From Mastigocoleus testarum BC008 (lineage in GTDB: Bacteria > Cyanobacteriota > Cyanobacteriia > Cyanobacteriales > Nostocaceae): a DNA stretch of 64,000 bases. The position numbers and the translations under genes were made by a program. Below, in pieces: positions 35,982 to 44,407 of the stretch (the stretch's first letter is position 1; every line of letters starts with the position of its first letter). Location of the stretch: assembly GCF_001456025.1 (NCBI RefSeq), contig NZ_LMTZ01000095.1:62001-126000 (forward strand). The letters are read 5' to 3'. A model generated the notes under the pieces. It was not told where the DNA came from. It saw only the letters and a list, made by a program, of their open reading frames with translations, and did not search any database.

Positions 35982-36713
35982 ATGCATAGTGACGGATATT
36001 TCGACGAAAGAGTTGCTGCAACATATGATGACGACGTAGACGCCTTCAACCCGGAAAAAGTCGAACCAGTTGTTGATTTTCTGGCTGAACTTGCTGATGG
36101 CGGGAATGCATTGGAATTTGGTATTGGAACAGGTCGCATAGCTTTACCACTGGCGATGAAAGGCATCAAAGTTCATGGAATTGAACTATCTAATACCATG
36201 ATTACCAAGCTTACTGAGAAATCTGGTAGCGACCGAATTTCAGTAATTCAAGGTGACTTCACAACTGCATCATGTGGAGAATCCTTCTCGCTTGTCTACC
36301 TGATTTTCAATACCATCATGAATCTCACAACTCAAGATGAGCAAGTTAGATGTTTCCAAAACGCAGCCTCACATCTTAAACCTGGTGGAAGTTTTGTTCT
36401 TGAGGTCATGGTTCCCGCTCTTCAGTCCTTACCACATGGTGAAACAAATCGGGTATTCGATCTATGCGAGCGTCATTGGGGAGTAGATACCTATGATGTT
36501 GTTTCTCAATCCCTAACATCACATCATTTGAGAATTCATAACCAAAAGATGGAGTTATCTTCAATACATTTTCGTTACGTTTGGCCATCAGAACTCGATC
36601 TTATGGCAAGAATCGCCAATTTAAAACTCAGAGCAAGGTGGGGAGGCTGGAAAAAAGAACCATTTACAAATACTAGTCGCTATCACGTATCAGTTTGGGA
36701 AAAACCAAATTGA
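35982..36713 (+). CDS. Class I SAM-dependent methyltransferase
   Basis: 243 aa. SAM motif I is A-L-E-F-G-I-G-T-G-R-I-A-L-P, post-I G-I-E-L-S-N-T-M, motif II I-Q-G-D-F-T and motif III H-L-K-P-G-G-S-F-V-L-E. N-terminus S-D-G-Y-F-D-E-R-V-A-A-T-Y-D resembles small-molecule methyltransferases of the UbiE-like fold. Substrate not predictable. It ends two bases before the convergent SDR gene. Confidence 0.82.
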   Translation: MHSDGYFDERVAATYDDDVDAFNPEKVEPVVDFLAELADGGNALEFGIGTGRIALPLAMKGIKVHGIELSNTMITKLTEKSGSDRISVIQGDFTTASCGESFSLVYLIFNTIMNLTTQDEQVRCFQNAASHLKPGGSFVLEVMVPALQSLPHGETNRVFDLCERHWGVDTYDVVSQSLTSHHLRIHNQKMELSSIHFRYVWPSELDLMARIANLKLRARWGGWKKEPFTNTSRYHVSVWEKPN

Positions 36714-36715
36714 TA

Positions 36716-37429
36716 TTAAATTGTTGCAGAACTTCCCCCATCAACCTTTAGGGTTGTACCAGTAATAAATTTAGCATCATCAGAAACCAAAAAAGCCACT
36801 GTTTTTGCAAACTCAGCATAGGTCGCAGGACGACCAAATATCAAATTGTTCGGTACGTCCCATCCTTCCAATTCTTCCATTGAATCTGCGACAAAAAAAG
36901 GTGCGATCGAAATCATCCGAATTTTATCTACTTTGTAACGCTTAGCGTAAAGTTTTGTAAATCCTTCCATTGCGGCGCGGATGGTTCCACTGAAAGGTGT
37001 TCCTAAGGATGGTTCCTGGGAATCACAGGCTGAAATATTAACTATTACCCCACCTCCTGATTTTTGCATTGCTTCTGTAACTAATCTCGCCATCCTAACA
37101 ACACTCAGGAAGAGCATTTCAAAATTTTCTAACCACATTTCATCGGAGATAGAAAGTAAATCCGGTCGGGGTGGGTCACCAAAACTATTCACCACTGCAT
37201 CTATGCGTCCATAATTAACCAAGGTTGTCTCTACTAATTGTTGCAAGTCTTGGAATTTTGTAATTGAGCCTTGAATTGCAATCCCATCCAACTCTGAAGC
37301 TAAATCAAAAATATTTCTACCACGCGCCATTAGAGAAACTTTATAACCTCGTGCTGCTAGTTCTCGCGCACATCCTGCACCTATAGATCTACTCGCAGCT
37401 GTAATAATCGCAATTTTCTGTTGATTCAT
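36716..37429 (-). CDS. Short-chain dehydrogenase/reductase
   Basis: 237 aa from the ATG at 37,427-37,429. The cofactor loop reads I-I-T-A-A-S-R-S-I-G-A-G-C-A-R rather than T-G-x-x-x-G-I-G. The active-site Tyr-x-x-x-Lys motif is not visible: the expected position reads G-T-I-R-A-A-M-E-G-F-T-K-L-Y-A-K-R-Y. The catalytic Ser region is I-V-N-I-S-A-C-D. The end V-D-G-G-S-S-A is typical FabG. Loss of the Tyr suggests a divergent or non-standard member. It is the last gene of the minus-strand operon. Confidence 0.78.
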   Translation of the reverse strand: MNQQKIAIITAASRSIGAGCARELAARGYKVSLMARGRNIFDLASELDGIAIQGSITKFQDLQQLVETTLVNYGRIDAVVNSFGDPPRPDLLSISDEMWLENFEMLFLSVVRMARLVTEAMQKSGGGVIVNISACDSQEPSLGTPFSGTIRAAMEGFTKLYAKRYKVDKIRMISIAPFFVADSMEELEGWDVPNNLIFGRPATYAEFAKTVAFLVSDDAKFITGTTLKVDGGSSATI

Positions 37430-37547
37430 CCTCACTCACCTCGACCTATTTTCTTAATGGTGCGTTATGGCGCTAATGAAGTATTTGAAATAATGTTTAA
37501 TGGTTTTGCGCCTAACACACTACATCAATTGATACAAGAAATATTAA

Positions 37548-38291
37548 TTAACCATGGAGTAGGTGCTTGAAATCTTTGTACCAGCTATCGAAATCAGTAA
37601 CAAAATTATAACCACATACGGTTTCAAGGGATTTCTCAGAAACAATATCTAGTATTCTTGATGCACGTTTACGAGTTTTATCTTTTGGTCCAAAGGGGTT
37701 GAATTGCATGTTCGAGCCCGGAGGAAATACATAATCACAAATAAACAAAACCTTGCGATAGACATATATCATGAAACCTGGAGTATGACCACCGATATAA
37801 AAGGCTTCAACACCATGCTCGCTAAAGTCACCGTAAATTTTATTGTCAACAGGAAATTGCTGGACAAGGGGATGTTCGCTATCGTTAATATGCAGATAAA
37901 CCTTCGCACCCCATAACTGTCGATATTGGTTGGATGCACCCATAAAATCCTTATGAGTGAAGTAAATAGCTTCTACTGGTTCTAAGTCCCGATTGAATGC
38001 TGACGGACAATCAATCCATACTGCTACACCATCATCCGTTTCAATGCGATAAGCAGCATGCTCAATTCCTAGACGAGGTACAGAAATCAATTGTGTGACG
38101 TAATCATTTACTTTGCTTGGTGTTACTCGATAGGTCTGTTCTGCTTCATTCCAAGTAACAAATGTGTCATGGCGCGCCCCACAAAATGGACAGACATCGG
38201 GCATCTTACCAACCATGTTATAACCACAAACGGTACAAACCCATTGTCGGTCGTTCACATTTACAGTCAATACTTGACTTTCTACAGACAT
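37548..38291 (-). CDS. Rubredoxin-like zinc ribbon fused to metallo-beta-lactamase-like domain
   Basis: 247 aa. Residues about 17-47 hold W-V-C-T-V-C-G-Y and C-P-F-C-G-A, a rubredoxin-type knuckle pair for Fe or Zn. The rest has a metallo-beta-lactamase fold: A-V-W-I-D-C-P-S, I-Y-F-T-H-K-D-F-M-G, G-G-H-T-P-G-F and V-L-F-I-C-D-Y. The usual H-x-H-x-D-H is degenerate (T-H-K-D-F-M-G), while the later His (G-G-H-T-P-G) and Asp (C-D-Y) remain, so metal binding may be changed. FDP-like fusions normally pair flavodoxin; this order is unusual. Electron transfer or hydrolysis is inferred. Confidence 0.75.
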   Translation of the reverse strand: MSVESQVLTVNVNDRQWVCTVCGYNMVGKMPDVCPFCGARHDTFVTWNEAEQTYRVTPSKVNDYVTQLISVPRLGIEHAAYRIETDDGVAVWIDCPSAFNRDLEPVEAIYFTHKDFMGASNQYRQLWGAKVYLHINDSEHPLVQQFPVDNKIYGDFSEHGVEAFYIGGHTPGFMIYVYRKVLFICDYVFPPGSNMQFNPFGPKDKTRKRASRILDIVSEKSLETVCGYNFVTDFDSWYKDFKHLLHG

Positions 38292-38378
38292 AGTTAAAAT
38301 TCCTTTGTATATATTTATTAAAGTTTTAGATTTTGTCAGCTTTTGTCATTAATGAATTGATAGCAAATTTTTTGATGA

Positions 38379-38789
38379 CTAAGAATTGGGAATTGCTGCA
38401 ATCGCATCAACCTCGAATAACATTCCATCAAGTGCTAATCTCGGTACGGGTATAAGTGTATGTGCAGGTGTTTGATTTCCCCATATCCCTAAAACTTCAG
38501 AGGCTAATAATTGAACTTTGGACTCGTCATGTTCAACTACAAAACTAGTGAGTTTGACTACATGTTCTGGATTTGCTCCAGCTGCACTCAGAGCAACACG
38601 GAGATTAGCAAAAGCCTGTTTTAATTGTCGGGCAAAATCATCAATAAGATTGCCGTTTTCATCTTCACCACCTTGTCCGGCAATATAAATCATAGTTGCC
38701 CCTGGTGGCACAATAACCACATGGCTGTAGCCATTTCCAGAAGGATCGTACAATCCTTTTGGATTAATATACTTAATATCTTTAGTCAT
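38379..38789 (-). CDS. RidA-family protein
   Basis: 136 aa. RidA/YjgF fold proteins hydrolyse reactive enamines and imines made by PLP enzymes. Motifs seen: Y-D-P-S-G-N-G-Y-S-H, I-Y-I-A-G-Q-G-G, A-F-A-N-L-R-V-A-L, V-V-K-L-T-S-F-V-V, and T-L-I-P-V-P-R-L-A. The arginine needed for the classical activity (R-x-x-x in archetypal RidA) is placed in P-V-P-R-L-A. The start lies 11 bp behind the VOC gene stop. It is the third gene of the operon. Confidence 0.85.
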   Translation of the reverse strand: MTKDIKYINPKGLYDPSGNGYSHVVIVPPGATMIYIAGQGGEDENGNLIDDFARQLKQAFANLRVALSAAGANPEHVVKLTSFVVEHDESKVQLLASEVLGIWGNQTPAHTLIPVPRLALDGMLFEVDAIAAIPNS

Positions 38790-38800
38790 TGTTTTAACTC

Positions 38801-39211
38801 TTAACTCTTAATTACTGATTCAACATTTTGACCGTAAGAAATTTCCAAGGTGTGATTGTCTGGGTCTTGAATATAAGCCCAATAACCAACTGGAGGGGGC
38901 GAATCAGTTGGACCTTTAATTAAAATTCCTTCCGTTCGGGCAATCTTGCAGAGACGATCTATTTGTTCGCGAGTCTCATATACTACACCAATATGGGATT
39001 CCGGTAAGAGTGGACTTTTTACTTGAGAGTTTCCTATTAATACGATAACAAAAGGGTGAATTGAATCACCTATCCAAGCAACATCAGACTGTGTTGTGCT
39101 ATCGCTTCGACGATGTACGACTTGCACGTTGGCATATTTTTGATAAAACGAAATACTTGCATCGACGTCCTTAACTGCAAGTGCAATGTGTGTTATTCCG
39201 CGATCAACCAT
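38801..39211 (-). CDS. VOC-family dioxygenase/glyoxalase-like protein
   Basis: 136 aa. I-T-H-I-A-L-A-V-K-D-V-D-A-S with the first metal His, H-I-G-V-V-Y-E-T with a second and H-T-L-E-I-S-Y with the last Glu, so a His/His/Glu metal triad is plausible. AAGGAG lies seven bases before the ATG. Substrate unknown. It belongs to the same minus-strand operon as RidA. Confidence 0.83.
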   Translation of the reverse strand: MVDRGITHIALAVKDVDASISFYQKYANVQVVHRRSDSTTQSDVAWIGDSIHPFVIVLIGNSQVKSPLLPESHIGVVYETREQIDRLCKIARTEGILIKGPTDSPPPVGYWAYIQDPDNHTLEISYGQNVESVIKS

Positions 39212-39268
39212 TGGAAATCTCCTTATTATCTTAAATTAAACCAGTTTGGATACTAGTTGTTTCAATAA

Positions 39269-39658
39269 TTATTTCAACTCGTAGCTTTCGTTGTATTCCA
39301 CCAACTCCACTTGAGTACCATCCGGGTCATCGACGTATATACGACATTTGGTTTCTGGAGAAATATAAATAGAATAATCAATCCCGTTTTCATCTAACAA
39401 AGCTTTCATCGCTTCACTATTTTCAATCACAAAGCCAATATGGTCTACATGACCCATCGATGGTGAAACGGTTGATGAATCTAGATATTGATTTAGAGAG
39501 AGGTAAAACTGGCGTTCGCCAAAATGCATCCACTTCCAGCCATCTTCCTCACCCTCAGCCCGTACATACCATTGGGGGAATAGAGTCTGATAAAACTGAC
39601 GAGTCACATCCAGGTTCTTACATGACTGGTTAATATGTTCAAATCGATGAAAATTCAT
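39269..39658 (-). CDS. VOC-family protein, first gene of operon
   Basis: 129 aa from ATG at 39,656-39,658, chosen because M-N-F-H-R-F-E-H-I-N is the natural VOC start; the longer TTG start adds 19 unlike residues. Metal ligands: His in F-E-H-I, His in H-V-D-H-I-G-F, Glu in T-Q-V-E-L-V-E. Shares fold but little sequence with the next gene. Leads the operon under an inverted-repeat region facing the SufR-like gene. Confidence 0.78.
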   Translation of the reverse strand: MNFHRFEHINQSCKNLDVTRQFYQTLFPQWYVRAEGEEDGWKWMHFGERQFYLSLNQYLDSSTVSPSMGHVDHIGFVIENSEAMKALLDENGIDYSIYISPETKCRIYVDDPDGTQVELVEYNESYELK

Positions 39659-39728
39659 ATTCAGTTGCTCGCAATAACTTTCTAAAGTTTTTTCTTTATA
39701 AACTAGCCTACACAATTCAATTGACTTT

Positions 39729-39746
39729 GTAAAGATTTTTCTTTAC
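39729..39746. promoter_or_regulatory. Candidate operator between VOC operon and SufR-like gene
   Basis: Perfect 7-bp inverted repeat GTAAAGA-tttt-TCTTTAC, 70 bp before the VOC ATG and about 105 bp before the SufR-like ATG. The position suits a site for the neighbouring regulator. Confidence 0.45.
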
Positions 39747-39850
39747 TTTGTATATATATCTATAAAAATCCGTATTCAAACTTTTATCGGTATAGATAAA
39801 CTTACAAGCATATTTTTCTTGATGTTAAAGACATTAATGACGAGTGTTAC

Positions 39851-40504
39851 ATGGCAAAAAAATCCAACAAAAAATCGACTGCAGTCCGGACTAGACGTGC
39901 AATTATTAACTTGCTCAAGCAAGAAGGAGAGATGGATTCGCAGGAGTTAGCTTCTCGTTTAAATGTTTCGACGATGGCTGTACGTCAACATTTGTACGCT
40001 CTGCAAGATGAAAATTTAGTCACTTATCAAGAAGAATCTAGAGCGATGGGGCGTCCTGCAAAAATTTGGCAATTAACTGCTGCTGCAAATCGCTTTTTTC
40101 CTGATGGGTACGCCGAATTAACATTAAGTCTAATTAACTCCGTCACAGAAGCGTTTGGAGAAGCTGGTTTAGATCGACTTTTAGAAATTAAAGCACGACA
40201 GCAAACAGATAACTATCAAGAATATTTAGTAGGATTAGATACCCTAGGAGAAAGATTAGAAGCCTTAGCGGAAATTCGTACTCAAGAGGGCTATATGGCT
40301 CTAGTTCAACCTCAAGAAGATGGGTCGTTTTTGTTGATTGAGAATCATTGTCCGATTTGTGCTGCTGCAACTGCTTGTGTCGGTTTGTGTATGAAGGAGC
40401 AGGAAGTTTTTCAAGCAGCTTTAGGAGAAGAATATGCGATCGAGCGAACCGAGCATATTGTTGCTGGTGCGCGTCGCTGTGCTTATAGGGTCGCAAAGCA
40501 ATAG
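39851..40504 (+). CDS. SufR-like Fe-S-sensing transcription regulator
   Basis: 217 aa. A winged HTH (D-S-Q-E-L-A-S-R-L-N-V-S-T-M-A-V-R-Q-H-L-Y-A-L) is followed by an effector domain ending in N-H-C-P-I-C-A-A-A-T-A-C-V-G-L-C and later R-R-C-A-Y-R-V. That cysteine cluster is the mark of SufR, which holds an Fe-S cluster and represses suf genes when iron-sulfur status is good. No suf gene is in view; the divergent neighbour is the VOC-RidA-rubredoxin operon, a likely target. This is probably a SufR paralogue rather than the suf regulator itself. Confidence 0.83.
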   Translation: MAKKSNKKSTAVRTRRAIINLLKQEGEMDSQELASRLNVSTMAVRQHLYALQDENLVTYQEESRAMGRPAKIWQLTAAANRFFPDGYAELTLSLINSVTEAFGEAGLDRLLEIKARQQTDNYQEYLVGLDTLGERLEALAEIRTQEGYMALVQPQEDGSFLLIENHCPICAAATACVGLCMKEQEVFQAALGEEYAIERTEHIVAGARRCAYRVAKQ

Positions 40505-40556
40505 ATTTTAGTTCAAATCTATTACCAATTAGCAAATCGCTTTGAGGGGCGGGCTT

Positions 40557-40592
40557 TTACCAATTACCAATTACCAATTACCCATTACCAAT
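40557..40592. repeat. Heptanucleotide tandem repeat (TTACCAA)n
   Basis: Five units of TTACCAA/TTACCCA between the SufR-like and DUF928 genes. Confidence 0.85.
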
Positions 40593-41506
40593 CACTCTGA
40601 CAAAACATAATTTTTGATAATAGGTACATCAACGAATTCTTCTAGATTAAAAATTTTGAGTAAGTTAGCCCAATCTCGAGCAAGTTGCTGTGAATTTGGA
40701 TTGCGAGTGCGAAGTTTTGCTAGGTCGCTAACAGCATCGTACCAAAGATGATTTTTGCTATAAATAGCGTATTTACCTCGTTTAGTTGTTTCTAATTGTT
40801 TTTGCAAATTTGGATTTAGTGCGACTCTTTGTAACCACGCATCAACATAAGCATACTCTCGGGGAATTTTTGGATCCCCACAGTAAACTTGAAAGTACCA
40901 TTGATATTTATGATTTTTTTTGAGAGCATATTGGGGATTTTGGGGAATGCTGATACCTATAACGCCAGCCTTATGGGGAAGTGACATTCTTTTTCTCAAA
41001 ATGTCGTTGCCACTGTCATCTTGCAATACAAATTCTCCAAACTTCATGGGAGTTGTTAATTGAGGAACGAACAACCAAACATTTAGGTATCGATCAACTG
41101 TTGATGCAAAAAATGATTTATTTTTCTCGCCACTTTTCCCTCCAGGAACCAAAGCAGTGATAGGTTTTTCTAAACTCGAACATTGCTTTGGATCCCTAGT
41201 TGCTCCTCCCTTACGACGACCTGTGGGAGCACCTATATTGTCAGGTACTTTTTGGGCTAAATATTTTTGTGCGAAAGAAATCGATCTGGCGATCGACTTG
41301 TCGGGCGAACTTACTTTGAATAGCTGTTTGGATATTTGAAGTTTAAATACTCCTCGATCAATAACAGGGATATTTTCTTGGGAGATATTAGTATCTACCA
41401 TTCCAGCCCAAGATCGTTCTAAATTTCCAAATAATACAACTGGCAAAGAAATAATATAAAGCTGTTTGATTAGAATTTTGAATAAATTAATCTCGGCCAT
41501 TATCAA
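40592..41506 (-). CDS. DUF928 family exported protein
   Basis: 304 aa. N-terminal hydrophobic segment (residues about 10-28) acts as a signal peptide or anchor. The DUF928 core is visible: G-A-P-T-G-R-R-K-G-G-A-T-R, A-L-V-P, L-N-V-W-L-F-V-P, F-V-L-Q-D, Y-Q-W-Y-F-Q-V-Y-C and the C-terminal helical end. Function unknown; the family is almost confined to cyanobacteria and often encoded next to CHASE2 genes, as here. Its start overlaps the CHAT-CHASE2 stop by four bases, so translation is coupled. Confidence 0.85.
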   Translation of the reverse strand: MIMAEINLFKILIKQLYIISLPVVLFGNLERSWAGMVDTNISQENIPVIDRGVFKLQISKQLFKVSSPDKSIARSISFAQKYLAQKVPDNIGAPTGRRKGGATRDPKQCSSLEKPITALVPGGKSGEKNKSFFASTVDRYLNVWLFVPQLTTPMKFGEFVLQDDSGNDILRKRMSLPHKAGVIGISIPQNPQYALKKNHKYQWYFQVYCGDPKIPREYAYVDAWLQRVALNPNLQKQLETTKRGKYAIYSKNHLWYDAVSDLAKLRTRNPNSQQLARDWANLLKIFNLEEFVDVPIIKNYVLSE

Positions 41507-44130
41507 GTATTAATAGATTTCTGGATTGGAATAAAGCCATCGCTTAATAAAACTTTGAGAAGAAATGCACAGCATATCAACCCTAATGCTGGGGGTACAA
41601 GAGGAACCCATCCAGCATATATCAATATACCAAAGCACGTACTAAAAAGTAATAACAAAGCTGTTGCGGTAGCGAATACTAGAGTAATTGGTTGCCAAAT
41701 AGTAAGAGCGATAACTCCTCCTAGCAAAGACCAACACCATATCCACAGAGCTTCAAACCACCCAGACCACCACCATATTAAAGACCTCTTGTCTTCAACT
41801 GCGCTGAGAATCTGACTTATCATGTGGGCTTGTACAATCACATGAGGTATCTCAAGTTCTTTGTAAACTCCTCTGGAAACATAAGGGGTTTGCCAAAACT
41901 GAGTAATACTAGGGGCGGTAACGCCAATCAGAACAATACGGTTTTTGAGGCCCTCAATAGAGTTAGGATTAATTTTGTCACTAAGGATATCTTTGAGACT
42001 GACTTGAGTAGCAATATCCTTAAAAGAAGGTAGAGAACGATAATTTACTAATATTTGATTACCAGCTGCATCTACTCCCTGGTAACCACTACTGTGGGGT
42101 TCTAAACGTTTGAATATAAGCTTATCAATTTGCAAGTTGCCTTGAACGTTAAATTTAGGTTGGGGATATCCTTGTGACTTTAGATACTCTCTTGCCATTA
42201 AGTAACTAAAAGCATACTCCGTTATACAAGGAGAATTTAAAGGAGGGTTCATAAATAAAAGTTGACGACGGAGGACCCCATCCATATCTATTACAAAATC
42301 ACTAAAGCTGTGACGTTCTTTGGGAACTTCTGGTGGAGGAGGGACACCATCTGGTTCCCCATCAGCAGGGGCAGAAACTTTACATATAGCTATTAAATTT
42401 TTATTCTTATTTAACCGATTTACTAGATTGGGGTAGTTTGGATCAGCTGGAAATTCTCGGTAAATATTTAGACCAATAGATATTGGGTCATACTGCTCTA
42501 ACTTTTCTAAAACCTTAGACAATGCCTGGTCTGATAAAGACCATCGCATATCCATCCCTTGTTCTATCTGATACTTGATGTCTGACTCGCCCACTGTAAC
42601 TATCAACAAGCGTCGATCTGGCTGTTCGTATGGTCGCAATTGCATTAAATGGTCATAAGCATTTAATTCCCAAGGTTGTATAAATCCTAAGTAGCGAATA
42701 CTCATTAATAGAGTGGCTAAAAATATACTTACTACTAGTAAAGTTTTCAAAGGGGATTTGCCCTGACCAAATGACCAAAATTTCTTTATTAAGCGTTTTT
42801 GATTAAATTTTATTGATGGAGGTTTTTCCCTACGGTTACGACTGGGCTTTCTTTTTGTTTTAGGTATAAGAATATCAGATTTATTCGTATAGTCAGAATT
42901 TACAGCTAATATCTTGCTCGAAAATGGCAATATTTTGTCCTGTCCGCCTTCAGTGTGAATGCCATTTTTAGACCAAATGATAGGTGCTTCGGCTGGGTTT
43001 TGACAAATTACTGGTAGCCAAGTCGCACAAAGGTAATCTTTCTCGAGAACTTGTAACCTTTCTCGTGCGTAACGTACTGCTGTATATAAAGATTGTCCCT
43101 GTGAGAATGAAGCCAAAAAATACTTTAAAAATTCCTGCGCGACCTTATCTGGTACAGGCTCGCGCATGACAATAACTTGTGGAATATGTAATTCGATTAA
43201 TGTTTTTGCTAAACCTAGACCATCACAAGAATTAAAAATCGCTAATTTTAGCCCTCGACCGATGGCTTGCTTGAAAGCATTCTTTAACTTATCGATAGTA
43301 ATAATATCTTTACTATTTATATGTATAAATCCTTGCTCTTGAGTACCACTGTGACCAGCAAAGAAAATAATATCCCAACCTTTTTGCCACAGCTTTTCGT
43401 CTAATTGGCTCAACTTTGGTTCTACCAAAAATTCGATGGTGCAACGTGAAGCAGCGACTTCATTAGTGCAATCTGAAGCGATAGTACCATATTCTACTCG
43501 AGCAGATAATTGTTCTAAAAAAAGTCTGTCTTGACTAATATCAATCCCTTCGCTGCTACCAAAAATAGCTAGAATTTTTACATCCTCTTTATGAGAGTAC
43601 TCGAGAATTTTTTTTTGCTTTTGGTAGTCATAAGCACTTATTGCAACTTCTGATTTGGGGTAATCATCAAAAAATTTCCAAAGATGCCAAGGAATTCTTC
43701 GCAATAAAATATCGTTTGTTTCAATGATGAAGCGAATTTCTTCGGATGGTTCTAAATGTGTGCGCAATTGTTGATCGATATTACGAAATTCTATTGAATC
43801 AAACCAGGCATTTATACTTTGTGAAATCTGATTGCATAGAGAAACAATATCTACTTCGGAAACATTAGTTATATAACCTTCTTCTATTTCCCAAGTGTCA
43901 TCTGCTTCGTCAATATCCTCAGTATTACGATACAAGGTTAAAGGTTGATAAAAAGCCGAATATAAAGATTGCCAATTGCGATAGATTTGAGCAATTTCTG
44001 GTGCTGGTGGTAAGCTACCAGTAAATTTCATCCTATAAGCATTATTTGATTCTCCAAGTTGTAAAGTTACAACAGGAAAACCATCTTGTAAATTTCCCGT
44101 CCCCAAACTTAAAACAATTACCCTACTCAT
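41503..44130 (-). CDS. CHAT protease-CHASE2 membrane sensor
   Basis: 875 aa. Residues 1-400: CHAT-type caspase-like protease with catalytic His about 257 (F-F-A-G-H-S-G) and Cys about 301 (I-F-N-S-C-D-G-L-G). A linker leads to a membrane helix (about 460-480), then a CHASE2 extracytoplasmic sensor (about 485-760: L-M-Q-L-R-P-Y-E-Q-P-D-R-R-L, I-G-L-N-I-Y-R-E, V-L-I-G-V-T) and three membrane helices at the C-terminus. CHASE2 usually precedes kinase or cyclase domains; here the output sits in front, on the N-terminal cytoplasmic side. It probably turns an outside signal into proteolysis. Overlaps DUF928; follows DUF1822 by 277 bp. Confidence 0.87.
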   Translation of the reverse strand: MSRVIVLSLGTGNLQDGFPVVTLQLGESNNAYRMKFTGSLPPAPEIAQIYRNWQSLYSAFYQPLTLYRNTEDIDEADDTWEIEEGYITNVSEVDIVSLCNQISQSINAWFDSIEFRNIDQQLRTHLEPSEEIRFIIETNDILLRRIPWHLWKFFDDYPKSEVAISAYDYQKQKKILEYSHKEDVKILAIFGSSEGIDISQDRLFLEQLSARVEYGTIASDCTNEVAASRCTIEFLVEPKLSQLDEKLWQKGWDIIFFAGHSGTQEQGFIHINSKDIITIDKLKNAFKQAIGRGLKLAIFNSCDGLGLAKTLIELHIPQVIVMREPVPDKVAQEFLKYFLASFSQGQSLYTAVRYARERLQVLEKDYLCATWLPVICQNPAEAPIIWSKNGIHTEGGQDKILPFSSKILAVNSDYTNKSDILIPKTKRKPSRNRREKPPSIKFNQKRLIKKFWSFGQGKSPLKTLLVVSIFLATLLMSIRYLGFIQPWELNAYDHLMQLRPYEQPDRRLLIVTVGESDIKYQIEQGMDMRWSLSDQALSKVLEKLEQYDPISIGLNIYREFPADPNYPNLVNRLNKNKNLIAICKVSAPADGEPDGVPPPPEVPKERHSFSDFVIDMDGVLRRQLLFMNPPLNSPCITEYAFSYLMAREYLKSQGYPQPKFNVQGNLQIDKLIFKRLEPHSSGYQGVDAAGNQILVNYRSLPSFKDIATQVSLKDILSDKINPNSIEGLKNRIVLIGVTAPSITQFWQTPYVSRGVYKELEIPHVIVQAHMISQILSAVEDKRSLIWWWSGWFEALWIWCWSLLGGVIALTIWQPITLVFATATALLLLFSTCFGILIYAGWVPLVPPALGLICCAFLLKVLLSDGFIPIQKSINT

Positions 44131-44407
44131 AAGAAGCAGATAAAATAATCAATCATAAAACAATTTTTGCTTTTATCTTTTGTTTTTTTAGCAAGACATG
44201 TTAATTTTATCTTTAATATGCATTAGTATTTTACAACTTGTCTTTACAAAATAATTATTAAAACACAAATAATAATTTTAGCTAATATTTCGAGGTATTA
44301 GCTAAAAGTATGCTTTCCTATTTTGCTACGGTTAAGATTTTTACTGTTTGTCTTGTCAGTATTTGAGGAGTTAATTGGTAAATTAGAATAGCTTGAAGAT
44401 TTTATAC
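44131..44407. other. Intergenic region within CHAT cluster
   Basis: 277 bp, very AT-rich, separating DUF1822 from CHAT-CHASE2. May hold a second promoter. No hairpin with U-tract was recognised. Confidence 0.35.

Noticed and set aside
39851..40504. Naming the regulator as SufR itself
   Set aside because: No suf genes are adjacent, so only family-level assignment is justified.
40501..40560. GTTCAAATCT considered as a tRNA T-arm
   Set aside because: No acceptor or anticodon stem can be formed around it. No tRNA was found elsewhere by eye.
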